Counted from the first letter of the stretch, positions 26,911-36,395 are shown. The stretch is 64,000 bases of DNA from an uncultured Propionivibrio sp. (GCF_963666255.1 NZ_OY762656.1:744001-808000); one strand, 5' to 3'. Program-made: numbers and translations. Notes: a model not told the origin generated them from the sequence alone.

Positions 26911-27890
26911 GCGTCGTCGCCTTTCCCCGCCCGCTGCTCGAAGTGCGCGACCTCGTCAAGCATTACCCGACCCGCACGTTCTGGCGCGACAGTCCTCCGG
27001 TGAAAGCCGTCGACGGCATTTCGTTCACGCTCGGCGCCGGCGAGACGCTCGGCCTCGTCGGCGAATCCGGATGCGGCAAATCGACGGCGGCGAAAACGCT
27101 GCTGCGGTTGATCGAACCGACTGCCGGCCAGATCCTGTTCGACGGCACCGATATCGCAACGCTCTCGCCGGCCGCCTTTCGTCCCTACCGGCGCGAACTG
27201 CAGATCGTTTTCCAGGATCCCTACGCCTCGCTCAACCCGCGCCTGCGCGCCGGCGAAATCGTCGCCGAACCGCTGCGCAATTTCGGCTGGGACAGCCGCG
27301 ACGGCGAACAACGCGTCGCCGACCTCTTCACCCGCGTCGGCCTCAACACCGACGCCCTGAAAAAATACCCGCACGAGTTTTCCGGCGGGCAGCGCCAGCG
27401 CCTCGGCATCGCCCGCGCCCTGGCGCTGAACCCGCGCCTGATCGTCCTCGACGAACCGGTGTCGGCACTCGACGTCTCGATCCAGGCGCAGGTCATCAAC
27501 CTGCTCGAAGACCTGCAGGCCGACCTCGGCCTCTCCTATATCTTCGTCGCGCACGACCTCGCCGTCGTCCGCCACATCAGCCACCGCGTTGCCGTCATGT
27601 ACCTCGGCCGCATCGTCGAGATCGGCCCGGTCGACACCTTGTTCACCCGTCCGCTGCATCCGTATACGCGTGCGCTGCTGTCGGCCGTGCCGAAAATTTC
27701 GTCGGCCGCGCGCCAGGACCGCGTCCTGCTCAAGGGCGACCTGCCAAGCCCGGCCAATCCGCCCTCCGGTTGCACCTTCCGCACGCGCTGTCCGCAGGCC
27801 CGCCCGGAATGCGCCGAACGTGCGCCGCAACTCGTCGCGCACGGCGACCAGCACCAGGTCTCCTGCCATTTCGCCGGGGCGTCGGCCTGA
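26907..27890 (+). CDS. ABC transporter ATP-binding protein, DppF-like
   Basis: A 327-residue ATPase with Walker A GESGCGKS, signature SGGQRQRLG, Walker [12 protein letters not shown] and the C-terminal oligopeptide domain ([14 protein letters not shown]). The ATG at 26907 overlaps the DppD-like stop as ATGA. It is the last gene of the five-gene importer operon; no clear terminator follows before the next promoter at 27955. Confidence 0.9.
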   Translation: MSVVAFPRPLLEVRDLVKHYPTRTFWRDSPPVKAVDGISFTLGAGETLGLVGESGCGKSTAAKTLLRLIEPTAGQILFDGTDIATLSPAAFRPYRRELQIVFQDPYASLNPRLRAGEIVAEPLRNFGWDSRDGEQRVADLFTRVGLNTDALKKYPHEFSGGQRQRLGIARALALNPRLIVLDEPVSALDVSIQAQVINLLEDLQADLGLSYIFVAHDLAVVRHISHRVAVMYLGRIVEIGPVDTLFTRPLHPYTRALLSAVPKISSAARQDRVLLKGDLPSPANPPSGCTFRTRCPQARPECAERAPQLVAHGDQHQVSCHFAGASA

Positions 27891-27954
27891 TCGAACGGAA
27901 GTACCATCGGGTCTTCGGACCGGCCAAGCAGCCACTGGAACAATCGTTTTAAAT

Positions 27955-27982
27955 TTGACAAGGATGAAATATTAGTTTTAAA
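27955..27982 (+). promoter_or_regulatory. Promoter of the carbamoylase operon with operator-like dyad (site D)
   Basis: A perfect -35 TTGACA (27955-27960), 4 bp, then TGAAATATTAGTTTTA (27965-27980), overlapping a -10-like TTTAAA (27977-27982). The spacing is identical to the importer promoter at 22334. The dyad lies between the two promoter elements, as expected for a repressor site. Confidence 0.62.
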
Positions 27983-28091
27983 GTGAATTGATCATCATGA
28001 ACGGTCGGACCGGGCCGACATCCCGGCCGATATCCCGCAGCGGGACCGCATCGGTCACCGACCGTCAACCGAACAAATACGAACCACTGCC

Positions 28092-29336
28092 ATGACCACT
28101 GCCAAGACACCCCGGATCGACGGCGAGCGCCTGCTCCGTCGGCTCAACGACCTCGGCGCCATCGGTGCCATCGACGGCGGCGGTTGCGCCCGCCTCGCCC
28201 TGACCGACGCCGACAAGGCCGGACGCGACCTCGTCTGCGGCTGGATGCACGAACTGGGTCTTTCCGTCAGCATCGACGCCATCGGCAACGCCGTCGGCAT
28301 CCGCGCCGGCCGTCGTTCCGGTCCGCCGATCATGGCCGGATCGCACATCGATACCGTCCGCACCGGCGGCCGCTATGACGGCAATCTCGGCGTACTGGCC
28401 GGGCTCGAAGTCGTCGCCGCGCTCAATGATGCCGGCGTCGAAACCGAACACCCGCTGGCGGTCGCCTTCTTCACCAACGAGGAAGGGTCGCGCTTCGCCC
28501 CGGACATGATGGGTAGCCTCGTCTTCACCGGCGAACTGCCACTCGACACCGCGCTCGCCACCGTCGGCATCGACGGCGCCCGCGTCGGCGACGAACTCGC
28601 CCGCATCGGTTATGCCGGCGACACGCCGGTGCCGCGTCCGGCGCCACGCGCCTATGTCGAACTGCATATCGAACAGGGCCCGGTGCTCGACCACGAAAAC
28701 GTGGAGATCGGCGTCGTCGAATCGGTGCAGGGCATTTCCTGGACCGAGATCGAGATCGGCGGTGTCTCCAATCATGCCGGCACGACACCGATGTCGCTGC
28801 GTTGCGACCCCGGCTGGGCCGCCGGGTCGATCATCGCTTTCGTCCGCGACCTGGCGCGCGAGATCGGCGGCAGCCAGGTCGCCACGGTCGGACGGATCGA
28901 ATTTTTCCCGAACCTGATCAACGTCGTGCCTGAACGCGCCGTCCTCACCGTCGACCTGCGCAACACCGACGAGACGACGCTGCGCCAGGCCGAGGCCCGC
29001 CTGCACGCCCATCTGGACACGCTGCGCGCGCAGGAAAAGGTGACGATCACGACGCGCCGGCTGGCGCGCTTCGAACCGGTCCCCTTCGCACCGGAGATGA
29101 CCGCGCTGATCGAACGCCACGCCAAGGCGCAGGGACGCTCGACGCGCCGCTTGCCGAGCGGCGCCGGACACGACGCGCAGATTCTGGCGGCGGTCTGCCC
29201 GGCGGCGATGATTTTCGTCCCGAGTGTCAAGGGCATCAGCCATAACGTCCGGGAGTTCACTCCCCCCGATCAACTCGAAGCCGGCGCCAATGTCCTGCTG
29301 TCGGTTCTGTGCGAACTGGCCGGCGCCGACGCCTGA
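28092..29336 (+). CDS. M20-family N-carbamoyl-amino-acid hydrolase / ureidohydrolase (allantoate amidohydrolase-like)
   Basis: A 414-residue dinuclear zinc hydrolase of the hydantoinase/carbamoylase family; it removes the carbamoyl group from N-carbamoyl amino acids, ureidopropionate or allantoate as CO2 and ammonia. Metal ligands are visible: His85 (GSHIDTV), Asp96 (YDGNLG), Glu130/131 (NEEGSRF), His192 (HIEQG) and His384 (ISHN). It forms a short operon with the aminoacylase-like gene, 21 bp apart. In this island it is the natural partner of the hydantoinase, hydrolysing the ring-opened product. Which ureido compound it uses cannot be read from the sequence. Confidence 0.87.
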   Translation: MTTAKTPRIDGERLLRRLNDLGAIGAIDGGGCARLALTDADKAGRDLVCGWMHELGLSVSIDAIGNAVGIRAGRRSGPPIMAGSHIDTVRTGGRYDGNLGVLAGLEVVAALNDAGVETEHPLAVAFFTNEEGSRFAPDMMGSLVFTGELPLDTALATVGIDGARVGDELARIGYAGDTPVPRPAPRAYVELHIEQGPVLDHENVEIGVVESVQGISWTEIEIGGVSNHAGTTPMSLRCDPGWAAGSIIAFVRDLAREIGGSQVATVGRIEFFPNLINVVPERAVLTVDLRNTDETTLRQAEARLHAHLDTLRAQEKVTITTRRLARFEPVPFAPEMTALIERHAKAQGRSTRRLPSGAGHDAQILAAVCPAAMIFVPSVKGISHNVREFTPPDQLEAGANVLLSVLCELAGADA

Positions 29337-29357
29337 CCGACGCCGCGAAAGAACACC

Positions 29358-30950
29358 GTGAAAACCCTCTTCAAAGATGGCCTGATCATTGACGGCAGCG
29401 GCACCGCCGCCGTCACCGCCGACCTGCTCGTCGTCGATGGCACCATCGCCGCCATCGGACACCTGGCCGCAGAAGCCGGCACGCAGGTCATCGATGCCCG
29501 CGATCGCATCGTCTGCCCCGGCTTCATCGACACCCACACCCACTCGGACCTCGCCGCGATCATCGACCCGGCGCTCTCGGCCAAGATCCGGCAAGGCATC
29601 ACCACCGAACTGCTCGGCCAGGACGGCGTCGCGCTGGCGCCGCTGCCGGAGCAGTACATCACGCCCTGGCGCAAGAACATCGCCGGCCTCGACGGCGACA
29701 CCGACCTGATCGACTGGAAATTCCGCGACACCGACGGCTACCTCGCGCTGCTCGCCGCGCATCGCCCGGCGACCAACCTCAGCTATCTCGTGCCACACGG
29801 CAACGTGCGCATGGAAGCAATGGGACTCGACGGCCGCGCCGCCACCCGCGACGAAGTGACCCGGATGTGCGAGATCCTCGACCGCGAACTGGCCGCCGGC
29901 GCCTACGGCTTCTCCACCGGCCTCATCTACATGCCCTGCGCCTTCGGCGATACGCACGAACTCGTCGAACTGTGCAAGGTCACCGCGCGGCGCGGCGGCA
30001 TCTTCGTCGTGCATCAGCGCAGCGAGGCCGACGACATCCTCGCCTCGACGCAGGAACTCATCGACATCACGCGGGCTTCGGGCGTGCATCTGCACATCTC
30101 GCACATGAAAGTCTGCGGCAAGAAGAACTGGGGGCTGATCGACCCGATGCTCGACATGCTGGAACGCGCCCAGCAGGAAGGCATGAAGATCTCCTACGAT
30201 CAGTATCCCTACGTCGCCGGCAGCACCATGCTCGGCGTCATCCTGCCGCCCTGGGTGCATGCGGGCGGCACCGACAAGTTGCTCGAACGCCTCGCCGATC
30301 CCGCCGCACGCACGCAGATGATCGCCGACATCGAGCGCGGCATCCCCGGCTGGGACAACTTCATCGACTTCGCCGGCCTCGACCAGATCTTCGTCACCAG
30401 CGTCAAGACCGAGCGCAATGCCGACGCCGTCGGCCTCAACCTCGTCCAGCTCGGCGAGCTGCGCGGCAAGGATCCCTACAACGCCACCTTCGACCTGCTC
30501 TACCAGGAAGACAATGCCGTGGGCATGGTCGATTTCTACGGCACCGAGGAGCACGTCATCAAGTTCCTCTGCCGTCCCGAGCAGAACGTCTGTACCGACG
30601 GGCTGATGGGCCGCGGCAAGCCGCATCCGCGCGTCTTCGGCGCCTTCCCGCGCGTGCTCGGCAAGTACGTACGCGAGGAAAAACGCCTGAGCTGGGAAGC
30701 GGCTATCCACAAGATGACCGGTAAGCCGGCCGCCGTGCTCGGTCTTTCCGACCGCGGCCTGCTCCGCCCCGGCTATGCCGCCGACATCGTCATGCTCAAC
30801 CCGGCGACGGTCATCGACAAGGGCAGCTTCATCGAACCCAATCAATATCCGGACGGCGTCGACGCGGTGATGGTCAACGGCGCCTTCGCCTTCGTCGGCG
30901 GCATCGAGACCGGCGCCCGCAGCGGACGGGTATTGCGCAAGGCTTACTGA
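29358..30950 (+). CDS. N-acyl-D-amino-acid deacylase / D-aminoacylase-like amidohydrolase
   Basis: A 530-residue amidohydrolase. The metal motif is DTHTHSD (His60, His62), and HISHMKVCGKKNW and a C-terminal GYAADIVMLNP follow. Characterised D-aminoacylases have a zinc-ligand cysteine in the loop after the GxTT segment; here that loop reads GITTELLGQDG without Cys, so the metal site differs. The start is GTG at 29358. Related enzymes remove acyl or carbamoyl groups from D-amino acids, or act on small cyclic amides. It follows the carbamoylase gene and precedes the regulator gene, suggesting use of N-substituted amino acids brought in by the ABC importer. Confidence 0.82.
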   Translation: MKTLFKDGLIIDGSGTAAVTADLLVVDGTIAAIGHLAAEAGTQVIDARDRIVCPGFIDTHTHSDLAAIIDPALSAKIRQGITTELLGQDGVALAPLPEQYITPWRKNIAGLDGDTDLIDWKFRDTDGYLALLAAHRPATNLSYLVPHGNVRMEAMGLDGRAATRDEVTRMCEILDRELAAGAYGFSTGLIYMPCAFGDTHELVELCKVTARRGGIFVVHQRSEADDILASTQELIDITRASGVHLHISHMKVCGKKNWGLIDPMLDMLERAQQEGMKISYDQYPYVAGSTMLGVILPPWVHAGGTDKLLERLADPAARTQMIADIERGIPGWDNFIDFAGLDQIFVTSVKTERNADAVGLNLVQLGELRGKDPYNATFDLLYQEDNAVGMVDFYGTEEHVIKFLCRPEQNVCTDGLMGRGKPHPRVFGAFPRVLGKYVREEKRLSWEAAIHKMTGKPAAVLGLSDRGLLRPGYAADIVMLNPATVIDKGSFIEPNQYPDGVDAVMVNGAFAFVGGIETGARSGRVLRKAY

Positions 30951-30971
30951 TCCCGCCAGCAGCCGAACCGG

Positions 30972-30977
30972 TATAAT
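30972..30977 (+). promoter_or_regulatory. TATAAT -10 element next to the rpiR-type start
   Basis: A perfect TATAAT lies 8 bp before the ATG at 30986 and no ribosome-binding site is visible between them. Transcription would begin at or near the start codon, so the mRNA may be leaderless. No good -35 element is visible. Confidence 0.5.
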
Positions 30978-30985
30978 CGAGCGCT

Positions 30986-31858
30986 ATGAAAAAGACCGGT
31001 CCGGCCAAGAACAAGAAGGAATTCACGCTGATCGACGAGCGCATCGGGGCGCTCACCGAGACGCTACCCGACTCCGAGCGCAAGCTGGCGGAACTCCTGT
31101 CGTCGCGACAGGTGCTGCTCGCCACGCACTCGGCAACCGAACTCGCGGCCCTCGCCGGCAGCTCCAAAGCGGCCGTCACCCGTTTCATCCAGCGCGTCGG
31201 TTACAAGAGCTTCGCCGAAGCCCGGCGCGAGGCACGCGAAGCGCAATGCTGGGGCGCCCCGGCATTTCAATATGCACCCGACCTGTCGAGCGTCTCCGAA
31301 GACGCCTTCGCCAAACACCTGCAGAGCGACCTCGACAACCTGGCGCGTACCTTTGAGCGGCTCAACCCGAAAACCGTCGAGCGCGCCATCGACGCCATCG
31401 TCAAGGCACGCCGTGTCGCTGTCATCGGCTATCGCAACAGCCATGCGCTGGCCCAGTACCTGGTCCGCCAGCTGGTCCTGCTCAAGGACGCCGTCACGCT
31501 GCTGCCGCAGGCCGGCCAGACGGTCGGCGAGGATCTCGCCGGTTTCACGGCCGACGACATGATCATCGTTCTGGCCTTCCGGCGCCGTGTCCCGGTCGTC
31601 GACCAGATCGTCCAGCACGCCCGCCAGATCGGCCTGCCGGCGCTGATCCTGACCGACGCGGGGACGCCGGCCAATGAAGTGCCCGGCGACTGGCGCATCG
31701 TCTGCGAAACGCGCGGTTCGGCGCAATTCGATTCCTACGCGGCAGCGATGAGCGTGCTCAACCTGCTCGTCTCGACGCTGGCGCTACGCCCCGAGATCGC
31801 CAACAAGCACCGGCTGCTCCAGGCCGAACGCCTGCACAGCGCCTTCAGCGAACTTTAA
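30986..31858 (+). CDS. MurR/RpiR-family transcriptional regulator
   Basis: A 290-residue regulator with an N-terminal helix-turn-helix of the RpiR type (about 10-85, including SDSERKLAELL-like spacing, TELAALAGSSKAAVTRFIQR) and a C-terminal SIS domain (about 120-265, VAVIGYRNSHALAQYLV) that usually binds a phosphorylated or small-molecule ligand. It is the only transcription factor inside the island, so it is the best candidate for binding the repeated TGAAAC-N4-GTTTCA dyads. Related members act as repressors of nearby catabolic operons. It sits downstream of the aminoacylase-like gene with a -10 element of its own. Confidence 0.88.
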   Translation: MKKTGPAKNKKEFTLIDERIGALTETLPDSERKLAELLSSRQVLLATHSATELAALAGSSKAAVTRFIQRVGYKSFAEARREAREAQCWGAPAFQYAPDLSSVSEDAFAKHLQSDLDNLARTFERLNPKTVERAIDAIVKARRVAVIGYRNSHALAQYLVRQLVLLKDAVTLLPQAGQTVGEDLAGFTADDMIIVLAFRRRVPVVDQIVQHARQIGLPALILTDAGTPANEVPGDWRIVCETRGSAQFDSYAAAMSVLNLLVSTLALRPEIANKHRLLQAERLHSAFSEL

Positions 31859-31905
31859 GGGGCAGCGCCGCAATCCTTTTTAACGACCGGAAAGGAGTGC
31901 ATGAC

Positions 31906-32337
31906 ATGACCAACGGCAGCTGGGTTTACTGGGCGCTACTGTCCGCCGTCTTCGCCGCGCTGACCGCGATTTTCGCCAAGATCGGCATCCAGGGCGTCGA
32001 CTCGGACCTCGCCACGCTGGTCCGCACCGGCATCATCATCGTCGTGCTCTCGGCCTTCGTCTGGTTCGCCGGCAAATGGAGCAACCCCTTCGCGCTGCCG
32101 GGCAAGACCTGGCTGTTTCTCACGCTCTCCGGGCTCGCCACCGGCGCGTCCTGGGTCTGTTACTTCCGCGCGCTGCAGATCGGCGAAGCGTCGAAAGTCG
32201 CGCCGATCGACAAGCTGAGCCTCGTGCTGGTCGCCCTCTTCGCCGTCGTCTTCCTCGGCGAACGGCCGTCGGTCAAGGACTGGACCGGCATCGCCATGGT
32301 CGCCGGCGGCGTCCTCGTCCTCGCGCTCAAACGCTAA
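31906..32337 (+). CDS. Small EamA/DMT-family transporter
   Basis: A 143-residue membrane protein with about five helices and a single EamA repeat, half the length of the common ten-helix DMT exporters; such proteins may work as dimers. Typical features are FAKIGIQGVDSDLATLVRT and a C-terminal GVLVLALKR. I chose ATG at 31906 because AAAGGAG lies eight bases before it; an in-frame GTG at 31897 falls inside that site. Substrate unknown. It is the last plus-strand gene of the island. Confidence 0.82.
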   Translation: MTNGSWVYWALLSAVFAALTAIFAKIGIQGVDSDLATLVRTGIIIVVLSAFVWFAGKWSNPFALPGKTWLFLTLSGLATGASWVCYFRALQIGEASKVAPIDKLSLVLVALFAVVFLGERPSVKDWTGIAMVAGGVLVLALKR

Positions 32338-32339
32338 GC

Positions 32340-32375
32340 AAAAAAAGAGGGAGTTCCCCTCGCGGGCAACTCCCT
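32340..32375 (-). terminator. Rho-independent terminator of mce
   Basis: On the minus strand an 8-bp stem AGGGAGTT/AACTCCCT (32368-32375 and 32348-32355) with a 12-base GC-rich loop is followed by TC and seven T. It lies about 70 bases beyond the mce stop and may also slow transcription from the other side. Confidence 0.85.
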
Positions 32376-32445
32376 GGTACTTCCAAAGGCTTTCCCGGGT
32401 CGCGCCGGAGGCGCCCGCCGGGAACAGCCTGCTCTGGTCGTTGTA

Positions 32446-32856
32446 TTACTTTTTCGGATCTTCGCAGAGTTCCATCAGCACGCCGGCCGTGGACTTCGGA
32501 TGCAGGAAGGCGATGTTCAGGCCTTCGGCGCCCTTGCGCGGGGCCTTGTCGATCAGCTGAACGCCCTTGCCGGCGAGCTCGTCGAGGTTCGACTGGAGGC
32601 CTTCGACGGCGAACGCGATGTGCTGGACGCCCTCACCCTTCTTCTCGATGAACTTGCCGATCGGGCCTTCCGGATCGGTCGACTCGAGCAGTTCGATCTT
32701 CGACTGACCGATCTTGAAGAAGGCGGTGCGAACCTTCTGTTCCTTCACTTCTTCGATCGAGTAGCACTTCATGCCGAGTTGCTTCTCCCAGAACGGGATG
32801 GCGTCGTCGAGGCTCTTGACGGCAATGCCGATGTGCTCAATGTGCGTCAGATTCAT
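32446..32856 (-). CDS. mce: Methylmalonyl-CoA epimerase
   Basis: A 136-residue vicinal-oxygen-chelate enzyme that interconverts (R)- and (S)-methylmalonyl-CoA. The two half-repeats start with IEHIGIAVKSLDDA and VQHIAFAVEGLQ; His and Glu metal ligands lie in these and in VLMELCE. Length and sequence fit the standard family. It has its own promoter (32909-32938) and terminator. The enzyme connects B12-dependent methylmalonyl-CoA mutase to propionate metabolism, in keeping with the cobalamin genes at the end of the window. Confidence 0.92.
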   Translation of the reverse strand: MNLTHIEHIGIAVKSLDDAIPFWEKQLGMKCYSIEEVKEQKVRTAFFKIGQSKIELLESTDPEGPIGKFIEKKGEGVQHIAFAVEGLQSNLDELAGKGVQLIDKAPRKGAEGLNIAFLHPKSTAGVLMELCEDPKK

Positions 32857-32908
32857 TTCGATATCCTTATGAAAGGGTGATGGTAAAACGGGAAAAGTCT
32901 AGAAAACC

Positions 32909-32938
32909 ACTATAAACCGGTTTTTCAAAAACAATCAA
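32909..32938 (-). promoter_or_regulatory. Predicted mce promoter
   Basis: On the minus strand TTGATT (32933-32938, overlapping the lgt stop) and TATAGT (32909-32914) are 18 bp apart, five and four matches respectively at the more important positions. It lies about 50 bases before the mce start. Confidence 0.5.
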
Positions 32939-33744
32939 TTTCGGACTTCCGCAGAAAGCGATCGATTTGCGCGGATCAGGAGCACGATGCCGAGGACAAC
33001 CATCGGCAAGGACAACCACTGCCCCATGCTGACGACCTCGGAAAGGCCGAAGATGCCGTCGTCGGGCGAGCGGAAATACTCGGCGATGAAGCGGAAGACA
33101 CCATAACCGAGCAGAAAAGCGCCCGACACCGCCGTGCGTGGACGCGCCTTGCCAGCGTAAATCCAGAGCAAGACGAAGAGCAGCACGCCTTCAAGCCCGG
33201 CCTGATACAGCTGTGACGGATGACGCGGCACCAGGCTGCCGGACTGCGGGAAGACCATCGCCCAGGGCAACGAAGGATCGCAGACGCGCCCCCACAGTTC
33301 GCCGTTGATGAAATTGCCGATGCGCCCGGCGGCGAGCCCAAGCGGTACCAGCGGTGCGATGAAATCGGTGATGTCGAACCAGTGCTGCCCGGTCTTGCGG
33401 GCGTAGAGCGTCATGGCAACGAGCACGCCGAGGAAACCACCGTGGAAGGACATGCCGCCTTTCCAGACCGCCAGGATTTCGGACGGATGCGAGAAGTAAT
33501 AGCCGGGCGCGTAAAACAGCACCTCGCCGAGGCGGCCGCCGAGGACGACGCCAAGCACGCCGTAGAAGAGCAGATCGTCGAGATGCGCCGCCGTCCACCC
33601 GGCCGGCGCCAGCTGCCGGCGGATGCGCACCCGCCCGAGCGCAATGAACTGGAGGAAAGCCGCCAGGTACATCAGTCCGTACCAGTGGATCGCCACCGGT
33701 CCGAGCTGCACCGCGACGGGATTGAACTGGGGATGGATCAACAT
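32935..33744 (-). CDS. lgt: Prolipoprotein diacylglyceryl transferase
   Basis: A 269-residue inner-membrane enzyme that transfers diacylglycerol from phosphatidylglycerol to the lipobox cysteine of prolipoproteins. It has about seven membrane segments and the family signature [14 protein letters not shown], plus [10 protein letters not shown] and a conserved C-terminal HPSQLY. Length is normal. It is divergent from ilvD, a common arrangement in betaproteobacteria. Lipoproteins it would process in this window include the WD40-caspase protein and the 73-residue protein near 53.6 kb. Confidence 0.95.
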   Translation of the reverse strand: MLIHPQFNPVAVQLGPVAIHWYGLMYLAAFLQFIALGRVRIRRQLAPAGWTAAHLDDLLFYGVLGVVLGGRLGEVLFYAPGYYFSHPSEILAVWKGGMSFHGGFLGVLVAMTLYARKTGQHWFDITDFIAPLVPLGLAAGRIGNFINGELWGRVCDPSLPWAMVFPQSGSLVPRHPSQLYQAGLEGVLLFVLLWIYAGKARPRTAVSGAFLLGYGVFRFIAEYFRSPDDGIFGLSEVVSMGQWLSLPMVVLGIVLLIRANRSLSAEVRN

Positions 33745-33833
33745 GTGCTCACCGCTTCATGACAACCGCTTTTGGGCTAGAATCGTCGATTATACCGTCT
33801 CGTATCACCTGTCATCGTTACCTGGAGAGTCCC

Positions 33834-35687
33834 ATGCCTGCCTATCGTTCCCGCACCTCCACCCATGGCCGCAACATGGCCGGCGCCCGCTCGCTGTGGC
33901 GCGCGACCGGCATGAAGGACGGAGATTTCGGGAAGCCCATCATCGCCATCGTCAACTCCTTCACCCAGTTCGTCCCGGGCCACATGCACCTCAAGGACCT
34001 CGGCCAGATGGTCGCACGCGAGGTTGAGGCCGCCGGCGGCGTCGCCAAGGAATTCGACACGATCGCCATCGACGACGGCATCGCCATGGGCCATGACGGC
34101 ATGCTCTACTCGCTGCCCTCGCGCGAACTCATCGCCGACTCGATCGAGTACATGGTCAACGGCCACTGCGCCGACGCGATGATCTGTATCTCAAACTGCG
34201 ACAAGATCACCCCGGGAATGCTGATGGCCTCGATGCGCCTCAACATCCCGACGATCTTCGTCTCCGGCGGCCCGATGGAAGCCGGCAAGGTCCAGATCGG
34301 CGGCAAGATCGTGCGCACCGACCTCATCGACGCGATGATCAAGGCCGCCGACAAGACAATGTCCGACGAGGACGTCGCCAACATCGAACGCTCGGCCTGC
34401 CCGACCTGCGGCTCCTGCTCGGGCATGTTCACCGCCAACTCGATGAACTGCCTGGCCGAAGCGCTCGGCCTCGCCTTCCCCGGCAACGGCACGCTGCTGG
34501 CGACGCACGCCGACCGCAAGGAACTCTTCCTCAAGGCCGGCCGCCAGATCGTCGAACTCTGCCGCCGCTACTACGAGCAGGACGATGCCTCGGTGCTGCC
34601 GCGCAGCATCGCCACGTTCGACGCCTTCGAAAATGCCATGTCGCTCGACGTCGCCATGGGCGGCTCGACCAACACCGTGCTGCACCTCCTGGCCATCGCC
34701 CAGGAAGCCGAAGTCGACTTCACCATGAACGACATCGACCGCATCTCGCGCAAGGTGCCGCACCTGTGCAAGCTGGCCCCCTCGACCGAGCAGTTCCACA
34801 TTGAGGACTGCCACCGCGCCGGCGGCATCTTCGGCATCCTCGGCGAACTCGAGCGCATCGGCCTCATCCATCGCCACACTGGCACCATCCACACCAAGAC
34901 GATGGGCGAAGCCATCGACCTCTGGGACGTCATGCGCACCCATGACATCGACGTGCATACGCTGTATCTCGCCGCGCCAGGCAACGTCCCGAGCGGCGAA
35001 GCCTTCTCGCAGGCCAAGCGCTACCCGGAACTCGACCTCGACCGCACGCACGGCTGCATCCGCGACCGCACCAACGCCTATAGCCAGGACGGCGGCCTCG
35101 CCGTGCTCTTCGGCAACATCGCCGAGGAAGGCTGCATCGTCAAAACTGCCGGCGTCGATGCCAGCATCCTGACCTTCACCGGCAAGGTGCGCGTCTTCGA
35201 AAGCCAGGACGACGCGGTCAACGCCATCCTCGGCGACCAGGTGAAGGCCGGCGACGTCGTGCTGATCCGCTATGAGGGACCGAAGGGCGGTCCGGGCTTC
35301 CAGGAAATGCTCTACCCGACCTCGTACCTCAAGTCGCGCCACCTCGGCAAGCAATGCGCGCTGATCACCGACGGGCGCTTCTCCGGCGGTTCGTCGGGCC
35401 TGTCGATCGGCCACGTCTCGCCGGAAGCGGCGGAAGGCGGCGCCATCGGCCTCGTCGAGGAAGGCGATACGCTCGAAATCGACATCCCGAAGCGCAGCGT
35501 TCGTCTCGCCGTCTCGGACGAAGAACTCCAGCGCCGCCGCGCCGCCATGGAAGCCAAGGGCGACAAGGCCTGGAAGCCGGCCAACCGCAAGCGTGTCGTT
35601 TCCAAGGCGCTGCAGGCCTACGGACTGATGGCGGCCTCGGCCTCGCGCGGTGCCGTGCGCGACCTCGGCCAGCTCAAGCGCCGCTAA
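33834..35687 (+). CDS. ilvD: Dihydroxy-acid dehydratase
   Basis: A 617-residue Fe-S dehydratase of branched-chain amino acid synthesis, turning 2,3-dihydroxy-isovalerate and -methylvalerate into 2-oxoacids. Cluster cysteines occur in [10 protein letters not shown] and [26 protein letters not shown] is near the C-terminus. ATG at 33834 with GGAGAG upstream gives the standard length (E. coli IlvD has 616); a longer frame from 33759 would run into the promoter area. It is the long IlvD form. Confidence 0.96.
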   Translation: MPAYRSRTSTHGRNMAGARSLWRATGMKDGDFGKPIIAIVNSFTQFVPGHMHLKDLGQMVAREVEAAGGVAKEFDTIAIDDGIAMGHDGMLYSLPSRELIADSIEYMVNGHCADAMICISNCDKITPGMLMASMRLNIPTIFVSGGPMEAGKVQIGGKIVRTDLIDAMIKAADKTMSDEDVANIERSACPTCGSCSGMFTANSMNCLAEALGLAFPGNGTLLATHADRKELFLKAGRQIVELCRRYYEQDDASVLPRSIATFDAFENAMSLDVAMGGSTNTVLHLLAIAQEAEVDFTMNDIDRISRKVPHLCKLAPSTEQFHIEDCHRAGGIFGILGELERIGLIHRHTGTIHTKTMGEAIDLWDVMRTHDIDVHTLYLAAPGNVPSGEAFSQAKRYPELDLDRTHGCIRDRTNAYSQDGGLAVLFGNIAEEGCIVKTAGVDASILTFTGKVRVFESQDDAVNAILGDQVKAGDVVLIRYEGPKGGPGFQEMLYPTSYLKSRHLGKQCALITDGRFSGGSSGLSIGHVSPEAAEGGAIGLVEEGDTLEIDIPKRSVRLAVSDEELQRRRAAMEAKGDKAWKPANRKRVVSKALQAYGLMAASASRGAVRDLGQLKRR

Positions 35688-35697
35688 GGGCGACGCG

Positions 35698-36315
35698 ATG
35701 GCCCTATCGGTCTGGCTCGGCTTTCTCGTTGCGTCGATCCTGATCGCCGTCTCGCCCGGTCCGGGCGCGGCGGCGTCGATGAGCGCCGGCCTGCGCTTCG
35801 GCTACGGCGGCGCCCTGCGCGTCATCGGCGGCCTGCAGTGCGCGCTAACGATCCAGGTGACCGTCGTCGCCCTCGGCCTCGGCGCGCTGCTGACCGCCTC
35901 GGCGTATGCCTTTGATGTCATCCGTTACGTCGGCGCGGTCTACCTCGTCTGGCTCGGTTTCCAGAAATGGCGGGCACCGGCCGAAGCCTTCGACGCCGGC
36001 GCAACGCCCATCCGGCCCGGCGGCCTGTTCATCGAGGGGCTTCTCGTCAACCTGACCAACCCCAAAGCCATCGTCTTCATCGCCGCGCTGGTACCGCACT
36101 TCATCGACCCGGCCAAGCCGCAATGGCCGCAATTCGTCATCATCGTCCTGACCATGTGCGGCATCGACACCATCGTCATGTCGGGCTACGCGCTGCTGGC
36201 CTCACGGGCGCGCGGCTGGCTGCGCAACCCGCGGCTGATGAAAGCGCAGAATCGTCTTTTCGGCGGCATTTTCGTCGGCGCTGGCGCGCTGCTCGCGACC
36301 TCCGGAGGCCAATAG
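35698..36315 (+). CDS. LysE/RhtB-family amino-acid exporter
   Basis: A 205-residue membrane protein with about six helices and the LysE/RhtB opening pattern AVSPGPGAAASMSAG. It lies 10 bp after ilvD, so both are probably co-transcribed; export of branched-chain or other small amino acids would fit, but the substrate is not predictable. NLTNPKAIVF is a typical family block. Confidence 0.87.
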   Translation: MALSVWLGFLVASILIAVSPGPGAAASMSAGLRFGYGGALRVIGGLQCALTIQVTVVALGLGALLTASAYAFDVIRYVGAVYLVWLGFQKWRAPAEAFDAGATPIRPGGLFIEGLLVNLTNPKAIVFIAALVPHFIDPAKPQWPQFVIIVLTMCGIDTIVMSGYALLASRARGWLRNPRLMKAQNRLFGGIFVGAGALLATSGGQ

Positions 36316-36395
36316 CGAACGCTTTCCCGGAAATGCAGTCTGAGCCGACGCCTAATGATTCCAGCACATCACATTCCACTCACAAGGAGTTCACC

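Noticed and set aside
28065-30845. Long open frame on the minus strand opposite the carbamoylase and aminoacylase genes
   Set aside because: It spans two real genes in antisense and has low-complexity composition.
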